From Parapedobacter tibetensis (GTDB lineage Bacteria; Bacteroidota; Bacteroidia; Sphingobacteriales; Sphingobacteriaceae): a stretch of 51,284 nt of DNA. The translations under genes and the position numbers were made by a program. The DNA is taken from contig NZ_JAMXBE010000012.1 of assembly GCF_024704835.1 (NCBI RefSeq), forward strand, positions 155,484 through 206,767, written 5' to 3'. Every line of letters begins with the position of its first letter. The first letter of the stretch is position 1. Positions 44,096 through 51,284 of the stretch are shown here, piece after piece. Below the pieces are notes generated by a model. The model ran no database searches and was not told the origin of the DNA. It worked only from the letters and a program-made list of their open reading frames with translations.

Positions 44096-47011
44096 ATGTC
44101 AGAAAGAAAAAAAATCAGTTTGGGCGCAAACAACTCCTTGGTCTTGGGGAGCCATGATAAATGCTGGATGGTTGTCGCGGGTGAAGTGGATGTGTTTTAT
44201 GTGAGTGTTGACGAAAATGGAAACTACTGCAGCCAGCTACATCACCTATATAGCGCCAAAAAGGGAGAAATTCTATTCAGCCTATTAACACGCCCGCTGG
44301 AACGCGGCATCAAACTCGTTGCGCAAGGAGCTGAGGCCAAGCTCATCGAATTGGATAAAAACCAATTGATGAATGTAGACCATAAGTTTCTAAAATTCTA
44401 CATCAATAAATGGATACAGAAATTATCCGAAAAACTGATTCAAGAAAACATTCCCCGTGTTTATAAGCCGTTAAAGGAAGGTATGGACATCATGTTATCA
44501 GAACATGAAATTGCTTATCCTCCCAAGGATATCGTGTGGTGCAGTAAAGTCGAGGGAGATGTACTTAAATATGCAGGTTCCATTTCATACGATTCCACAG
44601 CGCAATATCCCTATCCATTCCCTGTAGGCCGTAACCTATGGATAAAAGCTTTGGGTAACGATGTCAAATTGAAAGTGCTGGATACAAGGGCAGTAGTAGC
44701 AGATGATATTTTTTTCATGCTCGCGTTGAACGACATCCAAGAATACTTCTATAAGCAGGTAATTGACGTTGAAAAGTCGGCGAAAACTAAGGAAAAGGAT
44801 CGGATCGTCAATAAAATATATGCCGATGATGAAACCCTGAATACCACATTGCAGGAACTGGGAGCCATTGTGGACAAAGACCGCTCAAAGAAACGCAGCT
44901 TCACCCACACACCCAAGACAACCCAAGACGATTCCGTCTTAGCCACCTGCCAACTTATCGGAGAAACCGTCGGGTTTAGGTTCATAGCGCCGAAATTGAT
45001 GGAATCCTATACAAATAGTCCAACCCGTCAACTATTTGCCATTGGGCAATCTTCCAACGTTAGAATCCGAAAAGTGATTTTACGGGGCGCCTGGTGGAAG
45101 GAAGAAAACGGACACCTATTGGCCTTTACCAAGGATGAGAAGCAACCTGTAGCGTTGCTCCAAAGCAAAGCGAACACCTATACCCTGAAGGATGTCCGAA
45201 CGTCTGTTGATATTCCCATAAACGAAGACATTGCCCAGTCACTTGAGCCGGTAGCCTATATGTTCTTTTTTGCATTTAATGGCAAAATGGCGTCGATCAA
45301 GAAAATCTGGAATTTCGCCGTCCGCGGTGTGCAACAAGATGCTGGCTATTTAGTCCTGGCGGCTTTCATAGGAAGTCTATTAGGGCTATTGGTGCCCGTC
45401 CTATCGGGGGTTATGTTCGATGATGTGATTCCAACGGCCGACCGAACAATGTTGGTTGAAGTTTTTGCAATCATGCTGATGATCGGCATCATAACAGCAC
45501 TACTACAGTTGATCCAAGGTGTTTTACAGCTTAGGGTAGAAACCAAATCCAACCTGAACCTCCAAGGGGGGCTCATGGACCACCTGCTGCGCCTACCGGT
45601 ATCCTTTTTCAGGAAATACACGGCGGGGGACTTAACCAATAGGGCGCTCAGCATTAACGCCATACGGCAAATCCTTTCGAATACCGTGATAACATCTGTG
45701 TTAAGCGGTACATTTTCGCTCGTCAATTTAGGTTTACTTTTCTATTATAATACGCGCCTGGCTTGGATAGGGGTCGGTTTGGCAGCTATTGCGATCATTT
45801 TTGTCGCTAGCATTGGATGGTTGAAGTTGGCCTACGACCGAGATATCTCAACCAAACAAGGCAATATCCAAGGCTTCTTATTTGAATTTCTTTCCGGAAT
45901 CACCAAAATACGGATTACAGGAGCAGAGAAACGCATATTTTCGCTTTGGGCCAATCAGTTTTCGACATTGAAGAAACTTGGATTTAAGTCAGGGAGTCAT
46001 CAAAATCGCATTCAGGTATTTAATGAATCCTATCCCCTACTCACCAATATCTTCTTCTTTTCGTTTATCTACTATACCGTCAGCAACGCCACATCAGCAA
46101 ACGCCGCAATGATTTCTGTAGGTGCATTTATGGCATTTATCACGGCCTTCAATCAATTTCTGTCCGATGCCTTGAAGATGAGTTTATCTTTGATTTCCTC
46201 TTTAAATGTTGTGACACTATATGAACGTGTAAAACCCATCTTGGAAGAAACCCCTGAGTCGACGGATCACAATGCCGACCCTGGGGAATTAAGTGGAGCG
46301 ATTGAATTGAATTCCATTTCGTTCAGGTATCACGAAAACCAGCCGTTGATATTGAAGGATATTTCGCTCAAAATTAAACCGGGGGAAATGATTGCTTTTG
46401 TCGGCCCATCCGGTTCCGGAAAATCAACCATCATGCGGATATTATTGGGTTTTGAGGAGGCCGAAGCTGGCTCGGTCTATTATGACGGAAATGCCTTTGA
46501 CTCGTTAAATAAAGATCTCGTACGCCAACAGGTCGGTGTGGTCTTGCAACATGGCTCACTCATGCCGGGCAGCATTTATAAAAATATCATAGGCAATTCC
46601 GAGCTCAGTCTTGATGCTGCATGGGAAGCGGCAAGGATGGCCGGAATGGAAGAAGATATAAAAGCGATGCCCATGGAAATGCATACCGTGGTAAGCGAAG
46701 GCGCCGGAACGTTTTCCGGGGGCCAGCGGCAACGCCTAATGATTGCCAGAGCTATCGTGCATAAACCGAGGTTGATATTCATGGATGAAGCAACAAGTGC
46801 TCTGGACAACAAAACCCAAAGTATTGTTGCCGAAAGCCTGGATAACCTACAAGCAACGCGTATTGTAATTGCTCATCGGTTGAGCACAATTGCCAATGCG
46901 GATCGAATATACGTACTCGATCAAGGTTCAATCGTAGAATCAGGCACTTATCAAGAACTCATGCACAATGGAGGGCTTTTTTCAAATATGGCCAATAGGC
47001 AAATTGCTTGA
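44096..47011 (+). CDS. Second NHLM ABC exporter with N-terminal sensor-like domain
   Basis: The 971-residue product has no C39 domain. It has a long N-terminal soluble part (residues about 1-410) whose first 90 residues (ISLGANNSLVLGSHDKCWMV, AKKGEILFSLLTRPLER) resemble a cyclic-nucleotide/cupin-type barrel. The membrane domain begins near LVLAAFIGSLLGLLVPVLSG, and the ATPase has Walker A GPSGSGKST near 770, FSGGQRQRLMIARAI near 875 and FMDEATSALD. It is the NHLM partner that probably forms a heteromeric exporter with the preceding protein. Its stop codon abuts the next ATG. Confidence 0.94.
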   Translation: MSERKKISLGANNSLVLGSHDKCWMVVAGEVDVFYVSVDENGNYCSQLHHLYSAKKGEILFSLLTRPLERGIKLVAQGAEAKLIELDKNQLMNVDHKFLKFYINKWIQKLSEKLIQENIPRVYKPLKEGMDIMLSEHEIAYPPKDIVWCSKVEGDVLKYAGSISYDSTAQYPYPFPVGRNLWIKALGNDVKLKVLDTRAVVADDIFFMLALNDIQEYFYKQVIDVEKSAKTKEKDRIVNKIYADDETLNTTLQELGAIVDKDRSKKRSFTHTPKTTQDDSVLATCQLIGETVGFRFIAPKLMESYTNSPTRQLFAIGQSSNVRIRKVILRGAWWKEENGHLLAFTKDEKQPVALLQSKANTYTLKDVRTSVDIPINEDIAQSLEPVAYMFFFAFNGKMASIKKIWNFAVRGVQQDAGYLVLAAFIGSLLGLLVPVLSGVMFDDVIPTADRTMLVEVFAIMLMIGIITALLQLIQGVLQLRVETKSNLNLQGGLMDHLLRLPVSFFRKYTAGDLTNRALSINAIRQILSNTVITSVLSGTFSLVNLGLLFYYNTRLAWIGVGLAAIAIIFVASIGWLKLAYDRDISTKQGNIQGFLFEFLSGITKIRITGAEKRIFSLWANQFSTLKKLGFKSGSHQNRIQVFNESYPLLTNIFFFSFIYYTVSNATSANAAMISVGAFMAFITAFNQFLSDALKMSLSLISSLNVVTLYERVKPILEETPESTDHNADPGELSGAIELNSISFRYHENQPLILKDISLKIKPGEMIAFVGPSGSGKSTIMRILLGFEEAEAGSVYYDGNAFDSLNKDLVRQQVGVVLQHGSLMPGSIYKNIIGNSELSLDAAWEAARMAGMEEDIKAMPMEMHTVVSEGAGTFSGGQRQRLMIARAIVHKPRLIFMDEATSALDNKTQSIVAESLDNLQATRIVIAHRLSTIANADRIYVLDQGSIVESGTYQELMHNGGLFSNMANRQIA

Positions 47012-48184
47012 ATGAAATCCATGGCTGGCTTAACAGAAAGATACGAGTTGTTGAAGCGTTATACGACTAATCCGTTGGTAATAAAAGCGGTTCTTGGCTA
47101 TACTCAAAACAAGTTTACACCGAAATCCCGGAATAGTCATTTCCTATCATTTCCACTACCCGATGAATCTTATGTCTCTTCTTGGGCTAAGTATGAAGAA
47201 GAATCTGAGAAAAATGGCGTGTTTTCGACATTGAAATCCTACTTGCCCCAATTGCAATTTCCCATCAAGCAAGGCATTAGCCTATCAGACGAATACCGGG
47301 CGGCCACGTTAAGCGGGACTACAATGAATAATAAGGCATCCCAAGCTGGCCTTATACTCAATGATGCCGAATCTTTAACGCTTCAAATCCATCAAAGCAT
47401 AGCCGGTAAAATACCGGTACTCACCACGGCCAATGACGATGATTTTTGCAGTCTTATTCAGGCACTATCGCATAAAAACGAACCTGTGGTAATACCCAAA
47501 TCAATGGGTGCAGCACTCATTAAAGGCATCAATAACTGGGGTCGGATCAAGGCGCTGCGGCAAAAATGGCAAATGGAGAATCCTTTTGGCAATTGGAAAG
47601 CAACGTTTTCAAGTGTTGTATTGCCCCAGAAGTCGAACTACCAAGACAACATTATCATTTTAAGCAGAAAGCCATATAGTGGCGTCTCATCCCAACAACT
47701 CGGCATCCCAAATGAACAATGGTTAGCACAATCTATGGAAATCAGGTTGGCTCATGAATGTACACACCTCTTTACCCTCCGTTACTACGGGCACATGGCG
47801 AATAATATGCATGATGAGTTGCTGGCCGACTATATGGGCATCACCGAAGTGTTGGGCAAATTTAATGCAGATTGGTTTTTGAAATTCATCGGATTGGAGA
47901 GGTACCCACAATACCGTGCCGGCGCAAGGCTGGAAAACTATCTTGGAAAACCTCCAATGGCAGCGGAAGCCCTTGAAATACTCAAAACAATACTGGTAAA
48001 AGCAACCAAGCATGTTGCCTTGTTTGATGAACATGTCGGCACACCATCCGACATGATGGATAAGGTACAACGTCTCTTAAGCCTATGTTCAATGGATTTA
48101 GTGGAAATGTCGAGCGAACAAGGTACTGAAAGGCTTATCGCCGCATATAACAGCATGCAAATTAACGTACTAAGTAATGGTTAA
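47012..48184 (+). CDS. Putative zinc metallopeptidase in the NHLM operon
   Basis: The 390-residue product has an HExxH motif, His248-Glu-Cys-Thr-His252 (RLAHECTHLFTLRYYG). A downstream acidic motif DELLADYMGI (268-277) could supply the third zinc ligand. No signal peptide or membrane segment is visible, so it is cytoplasmic. The N-terminal 200 residues are not recognised. It starts directly after the exporter stop codon and overlaps the cyclase gene by 8 bp. It may trim the leader or core, or degrade failed precursor, but this is inference. Confidence 0.7.
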   Translation: MKSMAGLTERYELLKRYTTNPLVIKAVLGYTQNKFTPKSRNSHFLSFPLPDESYVSSWAKYEEESEKNGVFSTLKSYLPQLQFPIKQGISLSDEYRAATLSGTTMNNKASQAGLILNDAESLTLQIHQSIAGKIPVLTTANDDDFCSLIQALSHKNEPVVIPKSMGAALIKGINNWGRIKALRQKWQMENPFGNWKATFSSVVLPQKSNYQDNIIILSRKPYSGVSSQQLGIPNEQWLAQSMEIRLAHECTHLFTLRYYGHMANNMHDELLADYMGITEVLGKFNADWFLKFIGLERYPQYRAGARLENYLGKPPMAAEALEILKTILVKATKHVALFDEHVGTPSDMMDKVQRLLSLCSMDLVEMSSEQGTERLIAAYNSMQINVLSNG

Positions 48185-50150
48185 TGTGAAGACTGAACGG
48201 TTATTGAAAGAGGTGAATAGTGTGCTCGGCCATGTATCCAACGCGTTAGAAGCCGAGCGAAGTTCGTTTTTCTTGATCAATAGACCGTTGTCAATCTTGG
48301 AAAGCATCGTTGCACAAGGTATTGAAAACCTCACATTAAGCATACCAATCGGAACGGGTATCGTAGGACGCGTGGCTGAAAGCGGCGTAGCTATTCTGGA
48401 AAATGATGTCCAAAGTTCTCCGATATTTGACCATTCCGTGGATGTGCAACTGAATTTTACCACGAAATCAGTGGTGTGCGTACCTGTATTTGATGACATA
48501 GGAAATACTATCGGAGCGTTACAATGCCTTAATTCAACACGTGGCGAGTTTGAGGAAAAAGACATCAGGGTTCTGGGCAGCTTCGCCCATACCATTGGTG
48601 CAATCGTTAAGAGCACGAAGCTTTATCACGCCAGTGACCAGCTCAAAAATAGCTATTCAACACTTTTAAATGTTTTCGGAGCGGTTACTTCTGAATTTGA
48701 TTTGGACCACCTGATTCCGTTGATTATGTCGAAAGCAGCCCAGATAACCCAGGCCGATCGCAGCTCGCTGTTTTTCTTGGACGACGATACTGGCGAATTA
48801 TGGACCAAGTATGCAAAAGGCCTTGAAACAGAAACTATACGGACCAAAAAGGGAATTGTAGGCTTGGTAGCAAAAAGTGGCAAGCCCTGTATTGTGAATA
48901 ATCCTTACCAACACCCTCATTTCGATGCGTCCATAGATTTGAAAACAGGATACAAAACGGCATCTATTTTAAGTATCCCTATTTTCCGTTCTAATAACCA
49001 GATTTTGGGTGTTATTCAGGCCATCAACAAAATCGGTGGTCCGTTTAAATTGAGTGATTTATCAATCCTCGAAGGCTTCGCAAGTCAAATTCGGATTGCT
49101 ATTGAAAATGCCCAACTTTTCAGACAGATCAATGGTATGAAAAACTACCTGAATATCCTGGTTGAAAACCTGGACAATGGTATCGTGACCATTGACAAGG
49201 CCGACAAGATTCAAACCGTGAATAGTGCTTTTTACAGGATATTTGGTCTAGACCGCAATCAATCCCTTGGCAATAGAAAAATCAACAATCTTGACACCGG
49301 GCTATTTTCGCTGTTAAGCCACAGCCACCATACCATGGCAACCGGCAAGAAACATTATGAGTACGGCCTTGAATTTATGACCGAAAAATCCAAAAATATT
49401 GTCACCAACTTAAGTATTCTCCCCATGCAAGATACCAATGGCGCCATCATCGGGGCAATAAATGTGTTTCATGATGTCACCAAGGAAAAAAGAATACATG
49501 CTAATTTAAGCAGATACATCCCCCAACACATTGTCAATGAGGTTATAAATAAGGATGACCTTTCCATTTTACAGAGTAAAAATAGAAAATGTAGCATCCT
49601 ATTTTCTGACATACGGAATTTCACGAAACTTACAGAAGAATTGGGAGCGCCCCAAATTGTTGAGTTGTTGAATCGGTATTTTGATGCCATGGTAACTTCC
49701 ATCCATAAACATCATGGAATTTTAGACAAATTCATCGGGGACGCGGTTATGGCGGTGTTCGGTGTGCCTTACACCAACTCCAGCGATGCAGTAAATGCCA
49801 TCACGTGTGCGTTAGATATGTTTAGGGTAATTGAAGAAACCAACAAAAATCAAAATGGTAATGTCGAATTAAATATCGGGATTGGCATTAGCACCGGATA
49901 TGTGGTTTCCGGCAATATCGGTTCTGAGAAAAGATATGAATACACCGTAATCGGCGACCCTGTAAATTTGGCGGCAAGGCTTGAAAGTGAAACCAAGAAA
50001 TACGGTGTGAAAATATTAATATGTGAAAACACGTACCAGCAAGTTTCTACTGAATTTGAATGTAAAGCGATTGACACCGTACTGCTTAAAGGGAAACAAC
50101 ATCCTGTGAAAATATATACCGTTTTAGGACATAACACGGAGAAACCATAA
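48177..50150 (+). CDS. GAF-GAF-PAS class III adenylate cyclase
   Basis: The 657-residue product has a GAF domain (about 20-150), a second GAF (about 165-320), a PAS domain (about 325-440) and a class III cyclase (about 445-650). Catalytic residues are visible: metal ligands Asp478 (FSDIRNFT) and Asp522 (GDAVMAVFG), adenine-selecting Lys518 and Asp594 (YTVIGDPVNLAARLE), Asn597 and transition-state Arg601. It should make cAMP from ATP, switched by the GAF/PAS ligand. It overlaps the peptidase gene by 8 bp, so it belongs to the RiPP export operon. Confidence 0.95.
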   Translation: MVNVKTERLLKEVNSVLGHVSNALEAERSSFFLINRPLSILESIVAQGIENLTLSIPIGTGIVGRVAESGVAILENDVQSSPIFDHSVDVQLNFTTKSVVCVPVFDDIGNTIGALQCLNSTRGEFEEKDIRVLGSFAHTIGAIVKSTKLYHASDQLKNSYSTLLNVFGAVTSEFDLDHLIPLIMSKAAQITQADRSSLFFLDDDTGELWTKYAKGLETETIRTKKGIVGLVAKSGKPCIVNNPYQHPHFDASIDLKTGYKTASILSIPIFRSNNQILGVIQAINKIGGPFKLSDLSILEGFASQIRIAIENAQLFRQINGMKNYLNILVENLDNGIVTIDKADKIQTVNSAFYRIFGLDRNQSLGNRKINNLDTGLFSLLSHSHHTMATGKKHYEYGLEFMTEKSKNIVTNLSILPMQDTNGAIIGAINVFHDVTKEKRIHANLSRYIPQHIVNEVINKDDLSILQSKNRKCSILFSDIRNFTKLTEELGAPQIVELLNRYFDAMVTSIHKHHGILDKFIGDAVMAVFGVPYTNSSDAVNAITCALDMFRVIEETNKNQNGNVELNIGIGISTGYVVSGNIGSEKRYEYTVIGDPVNLAARLESETKKYGVKILICENTYQQVSTEFECKAIDTVLLKGKQHPVKIYTVLGHNTEKP

Positions 50151-50443
50151 CTTCTATTTTCCCATCTCGAGTGCAACTCAGCATTCGAGCAATTCCTTAT
50201 TATAATTTATGTACGCCTGTACGAATACGAACAACCAAATGTCCGTTATCGAACAGTGCTCAACTCGCCTAATAAATTTATTTCACTGAAATACAGCCTG
50301 TTAATTTTTTGGAACGGTAATGTAATATACTGGCATGAAACAATGAGCAGCGGGTCGGCATTGCGGGAATCCCAAGATAAAAGAAGGCTGTCTCGAAAAA
50401 ATGGATTTAAAAATTAACAGATAAAAATTAAAAACAAAACATC
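50151..50443. other. Intergenic region before the coiled-coil gene
   Basis: About 290 bp. No gene or clear terminator was seen. GGCTGTCTCGAAAA near 50388 resembles the ends of some IS elements, but no partner end or transposase is present. A promoter for the downstream gene must lie here. Confidence 0.4.
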
Positions 50444-51040
50444 ATGAAAAATTTAGTATTAAGTGCGCTAGTCTTTGCAACAACAGTAGGAAACAGTATG
50501 GCGAACACCACCATGGAGACCGCTACTTACGAAATCGCAGACAACACCGAAATCAGGGATGAACAAAAACGCATCGACGCTTTCAAACAACAGCTTGCCT
50601 TCCATCAAAGGAATGTAGATGTGTTCTGGAATCAGTACAATCTGGAAGAAACACGGATAAAAAATAGCCGTGGGAGCCATACCGATCTGGACAGTGATAA
50701 GGCTTTTTTTCTAGGTGTCTACCAACAAGACATCGCTAAGGGCATACGTGTGGAGGAAAGCAAAAAGGCTATGACAGAAATAGAAGCCACATATGCTCAG
50801 AAGCATGCCGAAAGGGAAGCCTATGAAGGCAAGCGGATTGCCCTATTACAGGCTCATTTGAAGGCCGAATTGAAAAAAGAGCAGAAAAAATTTGAAAAGG
50901 TAAAGAAAAATAACGCGCAGCTCGTAAACGATGAAACGCTATCACTCTTACATGAGGTAGCGCAGTATTTTGCCCAATCCATCAAACGGGTAGAAAAAAT
51001 GGCTGCAAACGACGACCAAGAAGCTATAGTAGCGTTATAA
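50444..51040 (+). CDS. Secreted Lys-rich coiled-coil protein, unknown function
   Basis: The 198-residue product has a signal peptide (MKNLVLSALVFATTVGNSMA). It then has helical, charged sequence predicted coiled coil (IRDEQKRIDAFKQQLAFHQR, EESKKAMTEIEATYAQKHAE, LKAELKKEQKKFEKVKKN). No family was recognised and there are no Cys residues. It lies downstream of the cyclase gene after a 293-bp gap and probably has its own promoter. A periplasmic scaffold or protective role is conceivable. Confidence 0.7.
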   Translation: MKNLVLSALVFATTVGNSMANTTMETATYEIADNTEIRDEQKRIDAFKQQLAFHQRNVDVFWNQYNLEETRIKNSRGSHTDLDSDKAFFLGVYQQDIAKGIRVEESKKAMTEIEATYAQKHAEREAYEGKRIALLQAHLKAELKKEQKKFEKVKKNNAQLVNDETLSLLHEVAQYFAQSIKRVEKMAANDDQEAIVAL

Positions 51041-51074
51041 GTGTATTCGTTTTAGACCTTGCATAACATAATTA

Positions 51075-51106
51075 AGCGGGCGGCCCGATGACTAGGGCCG
51101 CCCGCT
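51075..51106. terminator. Strong GC-rich bidirectional terminator
   Basis: AGCGGGCGGCCC (51075-51086) and GGGCCGCCCGCT (51095-51106) form a perfect 12-bp stem with an 8-nt loop, followed by GTTTT. It lies between convergent genes (50444 on plus, 51121 on minus) and can end both transcripts. Confidence 0.85.
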
Positions 51107-51120
51107 GTTTTGCATAAGGC

Positions 51121-51284
51121 CTACTGGCGCCTGCGTAGCCAGTGCTGTAGCAGCAGGGTCACTATGAAGCTCACCACCGCACCGAGGGCAGCGAACACGA
51201 TGGTCTTCAGCACATCATGTATGCCCAACTGGCCAATGATGCAAATGACTTCCCTAAGATTAGTTATGGTTAATAGTGGAAAAA
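51121..51284 (-). CDS. 3' end of a small membrane protein (partial)
   Basis: A minus-strand reading frame open to the window edge ends with the stop at 51121. It encodes a hydrophobic helix (TIVFAALGAVVSFIVTLLL) followed by a positively charged end QHWLRRRQ. The pattern suggests a short single-helix membrane protein. The start lies outside the window, and no family was recognised. The terminator at 51075-51106 follows its stop codon. Confidence 0.5.
   Translation of the reverse strand, partial: FPLLTITNLREVICIIGQLGIHDVLKTIVFAALGAVVSFIVTLLLQHWLRRRQ

Noticed and set aside
50388-50401. IS-like end GGCTGTCTCGAAAA
   Set aside because: No second inverted end, target duplication or transposase fragment is visible nearby.

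Overview
The window looks like a chromosomal segment of a Bacteroidota bacterium, most likely Sphingobacteriaceae (Pedobacter/Parapedobacter/Sphingobacterium type). The basis is a SusC/SusD pair, a periplasmic-sensor hybrid two-component protein, a GH3-family protein and a DUF3667-type membrane protein, together with Bacteroidota-type -7 promoter boxes (TAnnTTTG) and lipoproteins with short lipoboxes. No rRNA, tRNA, CRISPR array or intact insertion sequence was recognised.

Region 1 (about 0.1-19.6 kb, all on the minus strand) is a carbohydrate locus. Read in transcription order it holds a TIM-barrel sugar isomerase/epimerase, a 1376-residue hybrid two-component sensor/regulator, SusC, SusD, a GH130 glycoside phosphorylase, an MFS transporter and a large lipoprotein of probable alpha/alpha-toroid fold. 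These are followed by a beta-propeller lactonase, a D-2-hydroxyacid dehydrogenase, a glycerate kinase, a MOSC protein and a secreted metallophosphoesterase. It looks like import of an oligosaccharide, phosphorolytic cleavage and a side branch through glycerate.

Region 2 (19.9-31.9 kb) is mostly housekeeping. It holds two periplasmic-fold helper genes of the SurA/parvulin type, an NTF2-like secreted protein, cysS, der, a GH3-family acyl-adenylase, lptB, recJ, an MBL-fold hydrolase and a DUF3667 membrane protein. lptB is flanked on both sides by copies of an AT-rich palindromic repeat.

Region 3 (32.0-50.2 kb, all plus strand) is the standout: a RiPP (ribosomally made, modified peptide) locus of the nitrile-hydratase-leader-peptide (NHLP) type. 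Four tandem precursors with long NHLP leaders, an Ala-Gly-Gly cleavage site and short cores are followed by a perfect 16-bp hairpin. Next come a small membrane protein, a LanM-type dehydratase that stops before any LanC cyclase domain, and a translationally coupled GT-B glycosyltransferase-like protein. After a 0.77-kb non-coding stretch come an AraC-type regulator, a leader-only fifth NHLP paralogue without cleavage site or core, a cyclic-nucleotide-binding-fold protein, TolC, an HlyD-type adaptor, an ABC exporter with a C39 leader peptidase, a second ABC exporter with an N-terminal sensor-like domain, an HExxH metallopeptidase and a GAF-GAF-PAS class III adenylate cyclase. Two promoters in this region share one architecture: a TGTCA-N4-TGACA palindrome, a G[AT]CAGTTT direct repeat 21 bp apart, then exactly 18 bp to a -7 box.

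Taken together, Region 3 reads as a system that dehydrates, possibly glycosylates, cleaves and exports four peptides of two chemotypes. Three features support regarding it as an unusual arrangement: the missing cyclase domain, the scarcity of Cys in the cores and the orphan leader protein. The window ends with a secreted coiled-coil protein, a strong GC-rich terminator and the 3' end of a small membrane protein on the minus strand.
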